Origin: Roseibium sp.
GTDB lineage: Bacteria > Pseudomonadota > Alphaproteobacteria > Rhizobiales > Stappiaceae
Assembly (NCBI GenBank): GCA_017643925.1
Contig: JAEPML010000007.1
Span: 62,001-126,000 of the forward strand
DNA length: 64,000 nt
Direction of reading: 5' to 3'
Positions 18,274 to 27,876 of the stretch are shown here, one piece after another. The position numbers and the translations under genes were made by a program. The notes beneath the pieces were generated by a model. It was not told where the DNA came from. It did no database searches and worked only from the letters and a program-made list of their open reading frames with translations. Positions within the stretch are counted from its first letter, which is position 1, and each line of letters begins with the position of its first letter.

Positions 18274-19242
18274 TTATAGGTGCATCTGGTAGCTGGCAGG
18301 TACAAAGCGGAACCCGTTTGCCGCAGTTTCAACATAACCAACCGCCGGGAACGGCATGTGGTAGCCGACGAAGGGGACCTTGTCGCCGGCAAGCATGCCC
18401 ATCAGGGATTTACGGGTCGCAGCTGCGGCTTCCTTGTCCATGTCAAAGCGCACCTCCCACTCCGGATAGGCCAGTGACCAGACATAGTGATTGGCCGTAT
18501 CTGCGGCGAGCACGAGTTGCTGTCCGCCGTTCTCCAGCATGTAAACCATGTGGCCCGGCGTGTGGCCATGTGCTGCCATTGCAGTAACCCCGGTCGCAAC
18601 GCTCCCGCCATCTCCGAGGAAGGTCATCTTCTCCGCGAGCGGCTTGACGTTTTTCGCCATGAGCTTGGTAACACCGTTGGCCTCGGAGTCCATGGCCGCC
18701 CAGAAATCAAATTCCTTCTGTCCCGTGACATAGCGCGCGTTGGCGAATGCGGGTGCGCCACCTTCCATCAGTCCCCCGATGTGATCCGGGTGCATGTGCG
18801 TCAACACCACGACGTCGACCTGCTCGGGCGTGTAGCCGGCACTTTCGAGCGCTGCCCGCATGTTGCCGCGCGCAGGACGCCCACCTTCCCCAACGCCGGT
18901 GTCGAAGAGGATCAGCTCGTTGCCGGTGTTTACCAGGGTTGGCGTGAAAAAGGCCCTGAAGGCATCAGCGGGAATGAAATTGTCAGCAGATGCGGAAGCA
19001 AATGTATCCGCGTCAACGTTCATACCGAATGTCTTTTGCGGTTCCTTGAGATTGACGGCGCCATCCAGCAGCGTGTTCACCTCAAATTCGCCGACAGAGT
19101 AGCGAGCAACGGGCGCGTTCAATGGCCCCTGCTTGTCGGCCGCCGCATGCGCCGGAAGTGTTCCGGCAAGGCTGGCACCGGCCAATGCTCCCCCCGCTCC
19201 CAGCAAGGCTGCGCGGCGTGTCAGTTGCACTTCAATCGTCAT
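18274..19242 (-). CDS. Tat-exported MBL-fold metallo-hydrolase
   Basis: A 322-residue metallo-beta-lactamase-fold hydrolase. The N-terminus has a twin-arginine signal (LTRRAALLGAGGALAGASLA ending AHA-A), implying folded export to the periplasm. The zinc motif HMHPDHIGG (HxHxDH) and later HGHTPGH and AADTANH supply metal ligands. Related enzymes include lactonases and alkylsulfatase-like hydrolases; the substrate is unknown. It is monocistronic with its own terminator. Confidence 0.88.
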   Translation of the reverse strand: MTIEVQLTRRAALLGAGGALAGASLAGTLPAHAAADKQGPLNAPVARYSVGEFEVNTLLDGAVNLKEPQKTFGMNVDADTFASASADNFIPADAFRAFFTPTLVNTGNELILFDTGVGEGGRPARGNMRAALESAGYTPEQVDVVVLTHMHPDHIGGLMEGGAPAFANARYVTGQKEFDFWAAMDSEANGVTKLMAKNVKPLAEKMTFLGDGGSVATGVTAMAAHGHTPGHMVYMLENGGQQLVLAADTANHYVWSLAYPEWEVRFDMDKEAAAATRKSLMGMLAGDKVPFVGYHMPFPAVGYVETAANGFRFVPASYQMHL

Positions 19243-19520
19243 TTAGGGTTCTCCATGACCAGTTTAGTGGCGAGATTGATCTCTCTCCCGGCGAAACCCG
19301 ACGCCTCGTCAGGTTTGGAATTGTCACAATTCACAGGATTAAACTGGCGCAAACGCATCGAAAGGAAAGACCCGGCTTCGCCAACGGCCAAATATTTCGC
19401 GACTTCTCAAATTCGGCAGTTTTCTATTTTTGTTATATTTTTCAAATACTTAACTACATGCATTTCATGCTTCTTGAATGACGCGGTGTAAATGCGATAA
19501 TTCGCACGCTGAAAATTGGA
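19243..19520. other. Divergent promoter region, metallo-hydrolase and LytTR gene
   Basis: No supported gene. The 278-bp gap separates two divergently transcribed genes and becomes A+T-rich towards 19420-19460. No clear operator was recognised. Confidence 0.5.
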
Positions 19521-20456
19521 ATGTTTTCGATGATCCGAACCCATGCCTTGCAAGTGGTTTTCCTGGCGCTCACAGCCGCGCTGTTGCTTGCCTCGTCACA
19601 AATTTCCAGACCGGAAGGTTGGCCGCTTGCGGGATTGTATGGCTATTGGATCGTCCGCATATTAATCGAAGCGGGACTTTTTCTTGCATTCGCTGAACTC
19701 ATCGGAAGGCTGCCCGTCCTGAGAACCCGACGCATGATTTGCTTCGCGCTTGCGGCGGTCGTCAGTCTTTTCCCTTTCGTGCTCTCGATCACGGCGATGG
19801 ATCTGATCCTGGGATTGCCGGAACTGGACGGCTCGATCGGAATGCTACCGGTTGAAGGCCTGGCTTCCGCGGATCAGACAGGCAACACGCAGATCGGGTC
19901 TTTCTTCAGGGAAGTCTTCTTTCTGAGCGACAACCACCTGGCACTTTGCCTGTTGCTGACTGCCCCGGAGATTTTTCGCACTTCAAATGTCTTTCGTCCC
20001 GCAATGCCCATGCCGGGGACTGCCGAAGCGTTTGTGTCCGGAGACAATTCACCACCGGCAGACACACCCGCCCCCCGTCCCGGAAGCGCCGAGCCAAAGG
20101 CGGAGCATGACTGGGCTTTGGGCTATCAGCGCCACCTGGATCGCCCTCTGCAAGGTGATCTGCTGCGAATCGAGGCCCAGGAACACTATGTCCGTCTGGT
20201 CACGCGTTCGGAAAACCGGATGTTGCTGTACAGGTTCAACGACATAGTCGCTGAACTCGCGCCGGCACTGGGCATGCAGGTCCACAGAAGTCACTGGGTT
20301 GCGTTTAACGCGGTGGAGCGGCTCGCGCGTGAAGACAGCAGGCTCTGGCTTCTGCTTCAGGACGGCTCCAGGATTCCCGTCAGCCGGAAATATGCCGACG
20401 AAGCGAAGCATCGCTTCGCGCCGCAGCCGGAACCAACAAAAAAGGCGGTCTCCTGA
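19521..20456 (+). CDS. Membrane-bound LytTR-domain transcriptional regulator
   Basis: A 311-residue protein with three to four membrane helices in the first 155 residues (for example LQVVFLALTAALLLASS and FALAAVVSLFPFVLSITAM), a Pro-rich linker near 175-195, and a C-terminal LytTR DNA-binding domain (GDLLRIEAQEHYVRL, MQVHRSHWVAF, SRIPVSRKYADEAK). The membrane part probably senses a signal and the LytTR part binds DNA from the membrane; ligand and targets unknown. The start may be the ATG at 19521 or at 19530; the ribosome site is weak in both. Confidence 0.8.
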   Translation: MFSMIRTHALQVVFLALTAALLLASSQISRPEGWPLAGLYGYWIVRILIEAGLFLAFAELIGRLPVLRTRRMICFALAAVVSLFPFVLSITAMDLILGLPELDGSIGMLPVEGLASADQTGNTQIGSFFREVFFLSDNHLALCLLLTAPEIFRTSNVFRPAMPMPGTAEAFVSGDNSPPADTPAPRPGSAEPKAEHDWALGYQRHLDRPLQGDLLRIEAQEHYVRLVTRSENRMLLYRFNDIVAELAPALGMQVHRSHWVAFNAVERLAREDSRLWLLLQDGSRIPVSRKYADEAKHRFAPQPEPTKKAVS

Positions 20457-20462
20457 CCGCCT
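20438..20462 (-). terminator. Terminator of the che operon, inside the end of the LytTR gene
   Basis: GGCGGTC-TCCT-GACCGCC; on the minus strand it is followed by seven Ts. It lies 28 bp past the cheR stop and overlaps the last codons of the convergent LytTR gene. Confidence 0.8.
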
Positions 20463-20489
20463 GAATTGTCTTGTTCGTGTAGGGCAGTG

Positions 20490-21368
20490 CTATCGCCGCA
20501 TACCTGCAACAGCAGCCAGCCTTGGACTTGTTCCCGAACCGGCAGAGGCCTGCGCGGCCTGCTTTTTCTGGAACAGGCCCCGCTTGCCGGGAACCGGTTT
20601 GAAGGCATCCGTAAGCCCGACCACCGTCTCGGCCGCGCCAAGAACCAAGAACCCGTCGTCCGGAACGGACTTGGCCAGGCGGCCGAGGATTTCTGACTTG
20701 GTGGCCTGATCGAAATAGATCAGAACATTGCGGCAGAAGATGATGTCGAACTCACCAAGCGATGTGAAGCTGTCGAGAAGATTGAACTTCCGCCATTCGA
20801 CCATTGCCCGCATGTCCGGGTTGATCTGCCACATCTCGCCTTGCTGCTCGAAATACTTCAGCAGCATCTGGATCGGCAGACCACGCTGAACTTCGAACTG
20901 GCTGTAAAGCCCGGCTTTCGCCTTCTCAAGCACTTCCTGAGAAAGGTCAGTCCCCAGAATACGTGTCCGCCACCCGGCCATCTTGGATGCCTGCTCCTTC
21001 AGGCAGATGCCCAGGGAATAGGGTTCCTGGCCGGTTGATGCGGCCGCGCACCAGATCTTGATCTGGCGCCGTGTTGCCCGGCTTTCGAGCAACGACGGCA
21101 ACATGGTATCCTTGAAGTGGTCGAACGGTGTCTTGTCGCGGAAGAAGAACGACTCGTTTGTCGTCATCGCCTCGATGACATCCGTTTCGAGAGCCCGGTT
21201 TCCGCCCCGCTGAAGGGTTTGAATGACAGCACTCAGTGTTTCCAGCTTCGAGCTGCGTGCAATCGGCTGCAAGCGGCTTTCCACCAGGTACTGCTTGTCA
21301 TTCGACAGGACCAGACCGGACTTGGTCTTCAGGAAATTCTTCAGGAATTCGAACTCGCTCGGGGTCAT
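20490..21368 (-). CDS. cheR: Chemotaxis protein methyltransferase CheR
   Basis: A 292-residue S-adenosylmethionine-dependent methyltransferase that methylates glutamates of chemoreceptors. The N-terminal helical domain (MTPSEFEFLKNFLKTKSGLVLSNDKQ) is followed by the catalytic fold with ATTNESFFFRD, IWCAAASTGQEPYSLGI and IIFCRNVLIYFD. Its start overlaps the cheB stop by four bases, so translation is coupled. Last gene of the operon; a terminator follows. Confidence 0.95.
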   Translation of the reverse strand: MTPSEFEFLKNFLKTKSGLVLSNDKQYLVESRLQPIARSSKLETLSAVIQTLQRGGNRALETDVIEAMTTNESFFFRDKTPFDHFKDTMLPSLLESRATRRQIKIWCAAASTGQEPYSLGICLKEQASKMAGWRTRILGTDLSQEVLEKAKAGLYSQFEVQRGLPIQMLLKYFEQQGEMWQINPDMRAMVEWRKFNLLDSFTSLGEFDIIFCRNVLIYFDQATKSEILGRLAKSVPDDGFLVLGAAETVVGLTDAFKPVPGKRGLFQKKQAAQASAGSGTSPRLAAVAGMRR

Positions 21369-22585
21369 CGTGTGTTCCCCTTCAAAACGCGCGAGATCTT
21401 CGGACCGATCTGCGGAAGTGGAAGAATTTCACTGCAAACACCCGTTGCTGCGGCTGCACCCGGCATGCCCCAGACCACACTGGTGGCTTCGTCCTGGGTA
21501 ATCACGCTGCCGCCACCTGCGGAGATCGTCTTGACCCCGTCTGCGCCGTCATGGCCCATTCCTGTGAGAATGACCGCCAGACTTGCAGAGCCGTAGCACT
21601 TGGCAACACTATCGAACAAAGGATCGACTGCCGGCTTGCAGAAATTGACGGGTGGACCGTCCGTAAGCCGGATTTTGACTGCGCCGGCATCCTTTTCCAG
21701 GATCATGTGCTTGCCACCAGGTGCAACATAGATGTTGCCCGGCTTCAGGACCTCGCCGTCCTCGCCTTCTTTCGCGGGACGCAGGGCTGCCTTGCCCATA
21801 TGCTCAGCCAGGATCGACGTGAAGGTTGGCGGCATATGCTGTGTAATCACGACAGGCACATCGTTCATTGCCGTGCCAACATCCTTCATGACGTCCTGCA
21901 GCGCCTGCGGTCCGCCTGTCGAAGACCCGATCGCCAGAATGCGCGGACGAGCGGATGAATACGGTTTGGTCTTGAACCTGCCTGCAGGTGAAGTCGCAGC
22001 GGCCTGGGCAGCGCCACGGAAACTCGCACGCGTGTCCGTCGTCGGACGGGCCGAGACCGGTTTGGCCGGCTGCGAAGTCCGCCCTGCCCGTGTTTCCGCA
22101 CGCATCGTGCGCGCAGGTCCGCGCATCTTGATGGCCCGCGCTCCAAGCGCCTTGACCTTCTCGACGAGCTCGCGACGGAAATCGATGGAGGTGGTTACTT
22201 CGGATGTGGATTCGGGTTTCGGCACATAGTCCGCGGCCCCCAGGGACAGTGCCTTCAAGCTGATTTCGGCGTTTCGCCGTGTCAGCGTCGATGCCATGAT
22301 CACCACGAGATCGCGCTTCTTGGCCAGCATCAGCGGCAAGGCCGTCATGCCGTCCATTTCGGGCATCTCGATGTCGAGCACCACTACATCGGGATTGCTT
22401 TTCTCGATATCCTCGACGGCAAGCTTGCCATTCCTTTGGGAGCTGACAACTTTCAGCGCCTTGTCTTCCCCGAGCCAGCGGGTCAGCAGTCCGCGGATTA
22501 CCACCGCGTCATCCACGACCATTACCTTGATCGGGTCTGCAGCTGTGTTAGCGCCAGCCGCTATGTTTCTCTGCGCAAATGCCAT
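21365..22585 (-). CDS. cheB: Chemoreceptor methylesterase CheB
   Basis: A 406-residue two-domain protein. The receiver domain (residues about 18-135) has phospho-acceptor Asp in VVVLDIEMPEMDG. After an Ala/Arg-rich linker longer than in enterobacterial CheB, the esterase domain carries the Ser of AIGSSTGGPQAL, the His of ITQHMPPTF and the Asp of TGMGHDGADG. It removes methyl groups from receptors when phosphorylated by CheA, opposing CheR. Confidence 0.95.
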   Translation of the reverse strand: MAFAQRNIAAGANTAADPIKVMVVDDAVVIRGLLTRWLGEDKALKVVSSQRNGKLAVEDIEKSNPDVVVLDIEMPEMDGMTALPLMLAKKRDLVVIMASTLTRRNAEISLKALSLGAADYVPKPESTSEVTTSIDFRRELVEKVKALGARAIKMRGPARTMRAETRAGRTSQPAKPVSARPTTDTRASFRGAAQAAATSPAGRFKTKPYSSARPRILAIGSSTGGPQALQDVMKDVGTAMNDVPVVITQHMPPTFTSILAEHMGKAALRPAKEGEDGEVLKPGNIYVAPGGKHMILEKDAGAVKIRLTDGPPVNFCKPAVDPLFDSVAKCYGSASLAVILTGMGHDGADGVKTISAGGGSVITQDEATSVVWGMPGAAAATGVCSEILPLPQIGPKISRVLKGNTR

Positions 22586-22623
22586 TAGAGACGCCTAACT
22601 CAATACTAAATAGGACCGATACT

Positions 22624-22989
22624 TCAGATAAGACCGACTTCCTGAAATTTTGCTTCTACGATCTCACGGTCAAATGGCTTCATGATGTATTCGTTGGCAC
22701 CGGCCCGGATAGCGCGGGCAATATGCGCAACGTCGTTCTCAGTCGTGCAGAACACAACGATCGGATTCTCGCCGCCTTCTTCGACACGAAGGCTGGTCAG
22801 GAACTCCAACCCGTCCATGACGGGCATGTTCCAGTCCAGCAGGATCGCGTCCGGCATTGTCTTCCGGCATTCGTCGAGCGCCTGCTGGCCGTCTTCTGCT
22901 TCGGTGATCTCGAAGTTCATGTCTTCGAGAATTCTCCGGGCCACCTTACGGATGACGCTTGAGTCATCAACTACGAGGCACTGTTTCAT
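22624..22989 (-). CDS. cheY: Chemotaxis response regulator CheY
   Basis: A stand-alone receiver of 121 residues: DDSS at 8-11, phospho-acceptor Asp52 in ILLDWNMPVMDG, Thr in FCTTEND and Lys in YIMKPFD. The ATG at 22989 follows GGAG and gives the standard MKQCLVVDDSS opening; an in-frame upstream start at 23004 is unlikely. Phosphorylated CheY would act on the flagellar switch. Confidence 0.93.
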   Translation of the reverse strand: MKQCLVVDDSSVIRKVARRILEDMNFEITEAEDGQQALDECRKTMPDAILLDWNMPVMDGLEFLTSLRVEEGGENPIVVFCTTENDVAHIARAIRAGANEYIMKPFDREIVEAKFQEVGLI

Positions 22990-23024
22990 AAGGCATAACT
23001 CCACTCGTAGGCCCTTGGGCCTTA

Positions 23025-23513
23025 TTATGCTGCCATAGGTTCGGTGAACATAGCGCCCAGAAGGCGATCTACATCGAGAATGACCATCAGCTGGCCATCC
23101 AGCCGGTGCACACCACCGGAGATTTCGGCCCAGCGGCGGTCCAGGTTCGACGGATTGGTTTCCGCCGACGCGGCCGGCAGCGTCAGAACTTCGCCTACCG
23201 TGTCGATAACCAGTCCATAGCTTTCCTGCTTGTACTCGATCCCGACTGCCATCATCTGCTCGTCCTCAAGCGGTGGCAGGTGCAGGCGGCGACGCATGTT
23301 GATTGCGGTGACGATCCGCCCGCGCAGATTGAGAACACCTGCAACTTCCGGGGCCGACATCGGCACACGCGTCACGCTTTCGGGCACAAACACGTCGTGA
23401 ACCTGGGAAATCGGGAGGCCAAACAGCTGGCCTCCAATCACCACAGTCACATATTGGATCATGTCACTGCCGGCGTTCTCGTCCGTGTCGAGTTTTTGAT
23501 CCAGCACACTCAT
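23025..23513 (-). CDS. cheW: Chemotaxis coupling protein CheW
   Basis: A 162-residue CheW-domain protein linking receptors to CheA: QYVTVVIGGQLFGLPISQVHDV, NLRGRIVTAINMRRRL and LIDTVGEVL-like VIDTVGEVLTL are the conserved strands. Its start overlaps the cheA stop by four bases. Confidence 0.94.
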   Translation of the reverse strand: MSVLDQKLDTDENAGSDMIQYVTVVIGGQLFGLPISQVHDVFVPESVTRVPMSAPEVAGVLNLRGRIVTAINMRRRLHLPPLEDEQMMAVGIEYKQESYGLVIDTVGEVLTLPAASAETNPSNLDRRWAEISGGVHRLDGQLMVILDVDRLLGAMFTEPMAA

Positions 23514-26305
23514 GCTGCTGCTCCCATTTCACCAGAGAAGACATCTTTCAGTGCCGCGATCAGGCCAGGTCGGTCAAACTTCGCGACATAGTCATCGAAG
23601 CCTGCCTGGCGACCGCGTTCGATCGAGGCCGGCGTGACCATCGAGGACAACGCAAGCACCGGAATGTTGCGGAAGCGCGGATCACGTCGCAGCGATTCAC
23701 AGAACTCGAAGCCGTTGATTTCCGGCATCTCGATGTCACTGACAATCGCGTGGAACTGGTCGCCGTTTTCCAGCAGCTCAAATGCCTGGGCGGGACCGAC
23801 GCAAGTGGTCACGTCGTAGCCTGCGGCCTTGAGTACCGGCGTCAGCATGTTGCGGAAGAAGGAGCTGTCGTCGACAAAGAGAACCTTCTTCGTCAGCGCC
23901 TGAATGTCCATCTCCTTGCGCATGAACCAGTCTTCGAATGCCTGTGGCAGGTAGTAGCCCAGATCGATGATCTCGGTCGCGCGCTCTTTGACGATCGCAG
24001 ACCCGAGGACACCCGGACGTTCGGACCCGACTTCGATATTCATGCGATCCTCGACAATGTCGACGATTTCGTCGACCACGAGACCCATGGAACGGCCGGA
24101 GTCCGAGAAGACCAGCATCGGCTGCGTGCCTTCGCTCTTGTGGCTGTCGCCGTCATTGACATAGACCAGCGGCATGAGCGCTCCGCGGTACTGGACCAGA
24201 TCGCGTCCATTCGACCGTTCGATCTTCGACACCTCGAACTCTTCGAGACGTGTGACCAGTGAAAGCGGCACGGCTTTCGGTTCGGGATCGCCCGCACGGA
24301 AGAGCAGCAGCGAGATCGAGGTCTGACCCGTGATGGCCTTGCTCTGAAGATCTTCGTGCTCGTCCTCCTGGGATTCTGCAACGGAGCTGGAAGCGTGGCT
24401 TGCCATGGCACCTGCAATACCGTTCGGATCGATGATCATGATAACGGACCCATCGCCGAGAATGGTGTTTCCGGAGAACATGTCGAGATTGCGCAGCATG
24501 GTCGACATCGGCTTGACGACGATTTCCTCCGTGTGGAAGACACCGTCAACGACGACACCGAACGTCTGGCTTCCGACCTGCATGACAACAATGAAGCCAT
24601 TGTCCGCGTCGATAGCCTTCTCGACATCCTCACCCTCGTATATCCCGAGGAGCTGGGACAGATGCACCAACGGCAGCAGCTTGTTGCGCAAGCGCAGCAC
24701 GGGCGTGTCCTTGATCCGTTCGATACGATGCTCGGAATTCGTCTGAACCCGGACAAGCTCGACAACGGAGAGCTGCGGTATGGCGAAACGGTCGCCACCG
24801 GCCTCAACGATCAATGTGGATACGATCGCCAGGGTCAGCGGGATCTTGATGATGAAGCTCGACCCCTTGCCATGAACGGAGCGCAGGTCAACCGTGCCAC
24901 CGATCAACTCGATGTTGTTGCGGACAACGTCCATGCCAACACCGCGGCCCGACACACTGGTCACTTCTGCAGCGGTCGAGAAACCGGCTGCAAAGATGAA
25001 CTTGTGGATCTGGGAATCCGTCATCTTTTCGACTTCGGCTTCCGTTGCAAGACCGCGTTCAACGACCTTTGCCTTCACCTTGTCGACATTGATACCTGCG
25101 CCATCATCGCGCACTTCGATGATGATGTGGCCACCTTCGTGATACGCCGCCAGGGTAATGACACCCTTTTCAGGCTTGCCAACCGCGCGACGATCTTCAG
25201 GACGCTCCAGCCCGTGGTCTGCCGAGTTGCGGACCATGTGGGTGAGCGGATCCTTGATCATCTCCAGAACCTGGCGGTCCAGTTCGGTATCCGCACCGAT
25301 CATTTCGAGTTCGATCGGTTTTGCCAGTTCCTGGCTCAGGTCGCGAACGATACGCGGCAGCTTCTGCCAGGCGTTGCCGATCGGCTGCATGCGTGTCGCC
25401 ATGACACCTTCCTGCAGTTCGGCTGTGACGTTCGACAGGCGCTGAAGGGGAACCTTGAATTCGCTGTCCTCGTGACGACGCACGATTTCCAGAAGCTGGT
25501 TACGTGTCAGCACCAGCTCGGACACCATGGTCATCAGGTGCTCAAGCGTATCAACGGCAACACGAATACTCTGATTGGAGACGCCGCCGCCGGCAGCCTT
25601 CTTCTCGCCAGCTTCACCAGCTTTCATCGCCTCAGGTGCCTTGGCCTTTGCCTCTACCTTCGGCTCCACCGGTGCCGGTGCAGGCTCTTCAATCTCGTCA
25701 GCGGCTTCCTCGATCTCTTCCACGACCGATTCAGCAATCTCAACCTCGATTTCGGTTTCCTGGAACGCACGCTCCAGTTCATCAAGGGAGACTTCACCCG
25801 GGCGCAGCGGACGTTCAAGTGTCTGTTCCGCAGAATCCTCGGCTTCGGCAACCGCTTCAGCAACAGGCTCTTCGACCGGTGCAGCCGCTTCTTCTTCAGC
25901 GGAACCACCGCCAGCCATGGCCTCGTCAGCCTTGGCGGACATGGCTTCCAGCTTGCCGATAAGCTCACTGTCGTCGCCTTGCGGCTCTTCGCCTTCGGCT
26001 GCTTCAAGCTCGCCCAGAATATCCTTGATCTGATCGATCGAAATCAGGATCAGTGAAACAGCTTCCTGCGTGACCGGCGCACCGTCACGGAATTTGCCCA
26101 TGAGGGTTTCGGCCGCATGCGCAATTCCTTCAAGCCGGGGCAGGCCCAAGAAGCCACAGGTGCCCTTGATCGTATGCACCAGGCGGAAGATGTTATCTAA
26201 TATTGTAGCGTTGTTGGGTTCCTGCTCGAATTTCACGAGTTCTACGTCAACAACATCGAGACTCTCGTTCGTCTCGGTAATAAATTCCCTGAGGAGGTCG
26301 TCCAT
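23510..26305 (-). CDS. cheA: Hybrid chemotaxis kinase CheA with C-terminal receiver
   Basis: A 931-residue kinase. HPt domain 1 to about 105 with phospho-acceptor His44 (LVHTIKGTCGFLG); acidic Glu/Ala/Pro-rich linker about 135-235; dimerisation and HATPase domains (QVLEMIKDPLTHMVRNSADHG for the N box, RDDGAGI, GRGVGMDVV); CheW-like domain about 535-660; a second CheW-like unit with GLVVDEIVDIVEDRM; and a receiver from about residue 806 with Asp857 in AIVSDIEMPEING. The receiver may act as phosphate sink or switch. Lead gene of cheAWYBR, directly downstream of chpT. Confidence 0.93.
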   Translation of the reverse strand: MDDLLREFITETNESLDVVDVELVKFEQEPNNATILDNIFRLVHTIKGTCGFLGLPRLEGIAHAAETLMGKFRDGAPVTQEAVSLILISIDQIKDILGELEAAEGEEPQGDDSELIGKLEAMSAKADEAMAGGGSAEEEAAAPVEEPVAEAVAEAEDSAEQTLERPLRPGEVSLDELERAFQETEIEVEIAESVVEEIEEAADEIEEPAPAPVEPKVEAKAKAPEAMKAGEAGEKKAAGGGVSNQSIRVAVDTLEHLMTMVSELVLTRNQLLEIVRRHEDSEFKVPLQRLSNVTAELQEGVMATRMQPIGNAWQKLPRIVRDLSQELAKPIELEMIGADTELDRQVLEMIKDPLTHMVRNSADHGLERPEDRRAVGKPEKGVITLAAYHEGGHIIIEVRDDGAGINVDKVKAKVVERGLATEAEVEKMTDSQIHKFIFAAGFSTAAEVTSVSGRGVGMDVVRNNIELIGGTVDLRSVHGKGSSFIIKIPLTLAIVSTLIVEAGGDRFAIPQLSVVELVRVQTNSEHRIERIKDTPVLRLRNKLLPLVHLSQLLGIYEGEDVEKAIDADNGFIVVMQVGSQTFGVVVDGVFHTEEIVVKPMSTMLRNLDMFSGNTILGDGSVIMIIDPNGIAGAMASHASSSVAESQEDEHEDLQSKAITGQTSISLLLFRAGDPEPKAVPLSLVTRLEEFEVSKIERSNGRDLVQYRGALMPLVYVNDGDSHKSEGTQPMLVFSDSGRSMGLVVDEIVDIVEDRMNIEVGSERPGVLGSAIVKERATEIIDLGYYLPQAFEDWFMRKEMDIQALTKKVLFVDDSSFFRNMLTPVLKAAGYDVTTCVGPAQAFELLENGDQFHAIVSDIEMPEINGFEFCESLRRDPRFRNIPVLALSSMVTPASIERGRQAGFDDYVAKFDRPGLIAALKDVFSGEMGAAA

Positions 26306-26438
26306 GGCCTGCTCTCACCCGACTTGTTACTGGTTCCGCATCCCGTTCAGGATGTCTGGACCGGAAAGTCCATGAGAGTAGGTTGCCCCCAAACAGTTAA
26401 GATACGCTGAAACCGTTGGAGACTTTTAGTTAAGCTTT

Positions 26439-27083
26439 TTAGACTGTTGGGAGCGCTGTAATTTTTACCAATTCTTCTTGTTTATCTATGGCCAGGGTCA
26501 TGTTTGATTCACGGGCCAACAAGAGCGTGTAGATCGGTTGCACGGAATGGGCATCAACGCGTTCAGGCTCTTCTCCACCAAGGGTTTCCTTCATTCCGAG
26601 CGGAATTCTCGGGTTGAGACCACTGGCGTGGAGCGTAAAGGACGGCGACTGCGGATCACCTGTCATTTCGACTTTTATTTCACCGCCGCGCGGAACGCAT
26701 TGGTTAGCGATAAGAATCAAGTTGAGTAAAAGTTTCACGAAATTTTTTGGCATTAGATGCCGGTCGAGTTGCCAATTTAAATCGGATTTTTCGTTTTCCA
26801 TAAACCCTGTGGCAACCACCTGGGCGTCGCCCAGATCGATCTCCGCACCGGCGGATCCCGCTGCACCGAAAGCCAGGCGCGCAAACTGCAATTTGGCGGA
26901 CGCCTGACGGGCACTCTTTCGAATGAGGTCCATCGCGAAATCGCGCATGTCTTCTGAACCTTCTTCGTCCAGAACCTCCAATCCGTTGGTAATGGCACCA
27001 ACCGGACTGATGATGTCGTGACAAACGCGGCTGGCCACCAGGGCAGCAAGATCCAGTGAGGAAAGCTCTTTGAGTGCGGACAT
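26439..27083 (-). CDS. chpT: Histidine phosphotransferase ChpT
   Basis: A 214-residue phosphotransferase with a histidine-kinase-like fold that lacks catalysis. The dimerisation helix carries His22 in SRVCHDIISPVGAITNGLEVL, the ChpT signature, and the C-terminal half is a degenerate ATPase-like domain. In Caulobacter and Brucella ChpT passes phosphate from CckA to CtrA and CpdR. Both ctrA and this gene are in the window, 9 kb apart. It lies upstream of cheA on the same strand with a 133-bp gap, so co-transcription is possible but not certain. Confidence 0.88.
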   Translation of the reverse strand: MSALKELSSLDLAALVASRVCHDIISPVGAITNGLEVLDEEGSEDMRDFAMDLIRKSARQASAKLQFARLAFGAAGSAGAEIDLGDAQVVATGFMENEKSDLNWQLDRHLMPKNFVKLLLNLILIANQCVPRGGEIKVEMTGDPQSPSFTLHASGLNPRIPLGMKETLGGEEPERVDAHSVQPIYTLLLARESNMTLAIDKQEELVKITALPTV

Positions 27084-27266
27084 GACGAAATTTGGCTCTG
27101 TTTTAAGGTCTCGACGAACTGATTCGCGCTATTCCGGCCAAGGGTTACACATACGGAAAGCTGCTGCCAAGATCGCGCAGCGCTGCAATTCGGGTCATCC
27201 AAGTGAAAGTTTCACAATCCGCTTGTGACTGAAGGTTTCAAGTCCCAAAAACTGGAAATTTGCTTC

Positions 27267-27752
27267 TCAGCTTTCCGGAACGCAGCCGACCGACGCTGCG
27301 TTTTCCTGCGCGTCCTGCAAAAGATGCGATGCGTTCACCACAAAGAGGAAACGGTTGACCACGGAATGAAAAAAGACGAGCCGCCCTTCGACCACCGCGT
27401 AGATGAACGGGCTGCCTGCGGTCGCAAACCCTTCCGACAGGGCATAACCGCCGCAACCGGCAAACATTGGCGCATAGGCTTCAGGATCCCGCTTGAATGC
27501 AGCCAGATTGCCCTCATTGACGAAAATCCACTCGGAGCCACCCCACCTGTATTCGTGATCGCGGCTTCCCTTGCGCGGATAACCATCAACAAAGAAGCTC
27601 ACCGGATCGTGGCCGCCAATCGCGTAGCCCGTGATCGGGTCCGGCACGAACAACTTGGGACGAGCAACCCCAACTCCAGCGAAAACACACAGGAGAAAGG
27701 TCAATACAAGGGAAAGACACATCCATGTCTTTTTTTCAGGCCAGCTTTCCAT
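27267..27752 (-). CDS. YHS-domain exported protein
   Basis: About 161 residues. An N-terminal membrane/signal segment (MCLSLVLTFLLCVFAGVGVA) precedes a YHS-type domain: ITGYAIGGHDPVSFFVDGYPRKG, then FVNEGNLAAFKRDPEAYAPMFAGCGGYALSEG, with the Cys and aromatic residues typical of the family. YHS domains are associated with metal handling, but a function for this type is not established. Start ATG at 27752 is chosen over a TTG one codon upstream. Confidence 0.75.
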   Translation of the reverse strand: MESWPEKKTWMCLSLVLTFLLCVFAGVGVARPKLFVPDPITGYAIGGHDPVSFFVDGYPRKGSRDHEYRWGGSEWIFVNEGNLAAFKRDPEAYAPMFAGCGGYALSEGFATAGSPFIYAVVEGRLVFFHSVVNRFLFVVNASHLLQDAQENAASVGCVPES

Positions 27753-27876
27753 CAATTCGGCTTATGTAAGATGCATGTCTCATGCGAATCAGCACGATGG
27801 ACAGAGAGTTTAGCATCGCGGTCTGACCGGACAGCAACAATACGCCGCTGAGAAACAGTTACGAGGAGTTTTTTGA

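Noticed and set aside
24356..26056. 566-residue plus-strand reading frame opposite cheA
   Set aside because: Shadow of cheA, rich in His, Asp and Arg from reversed codons.
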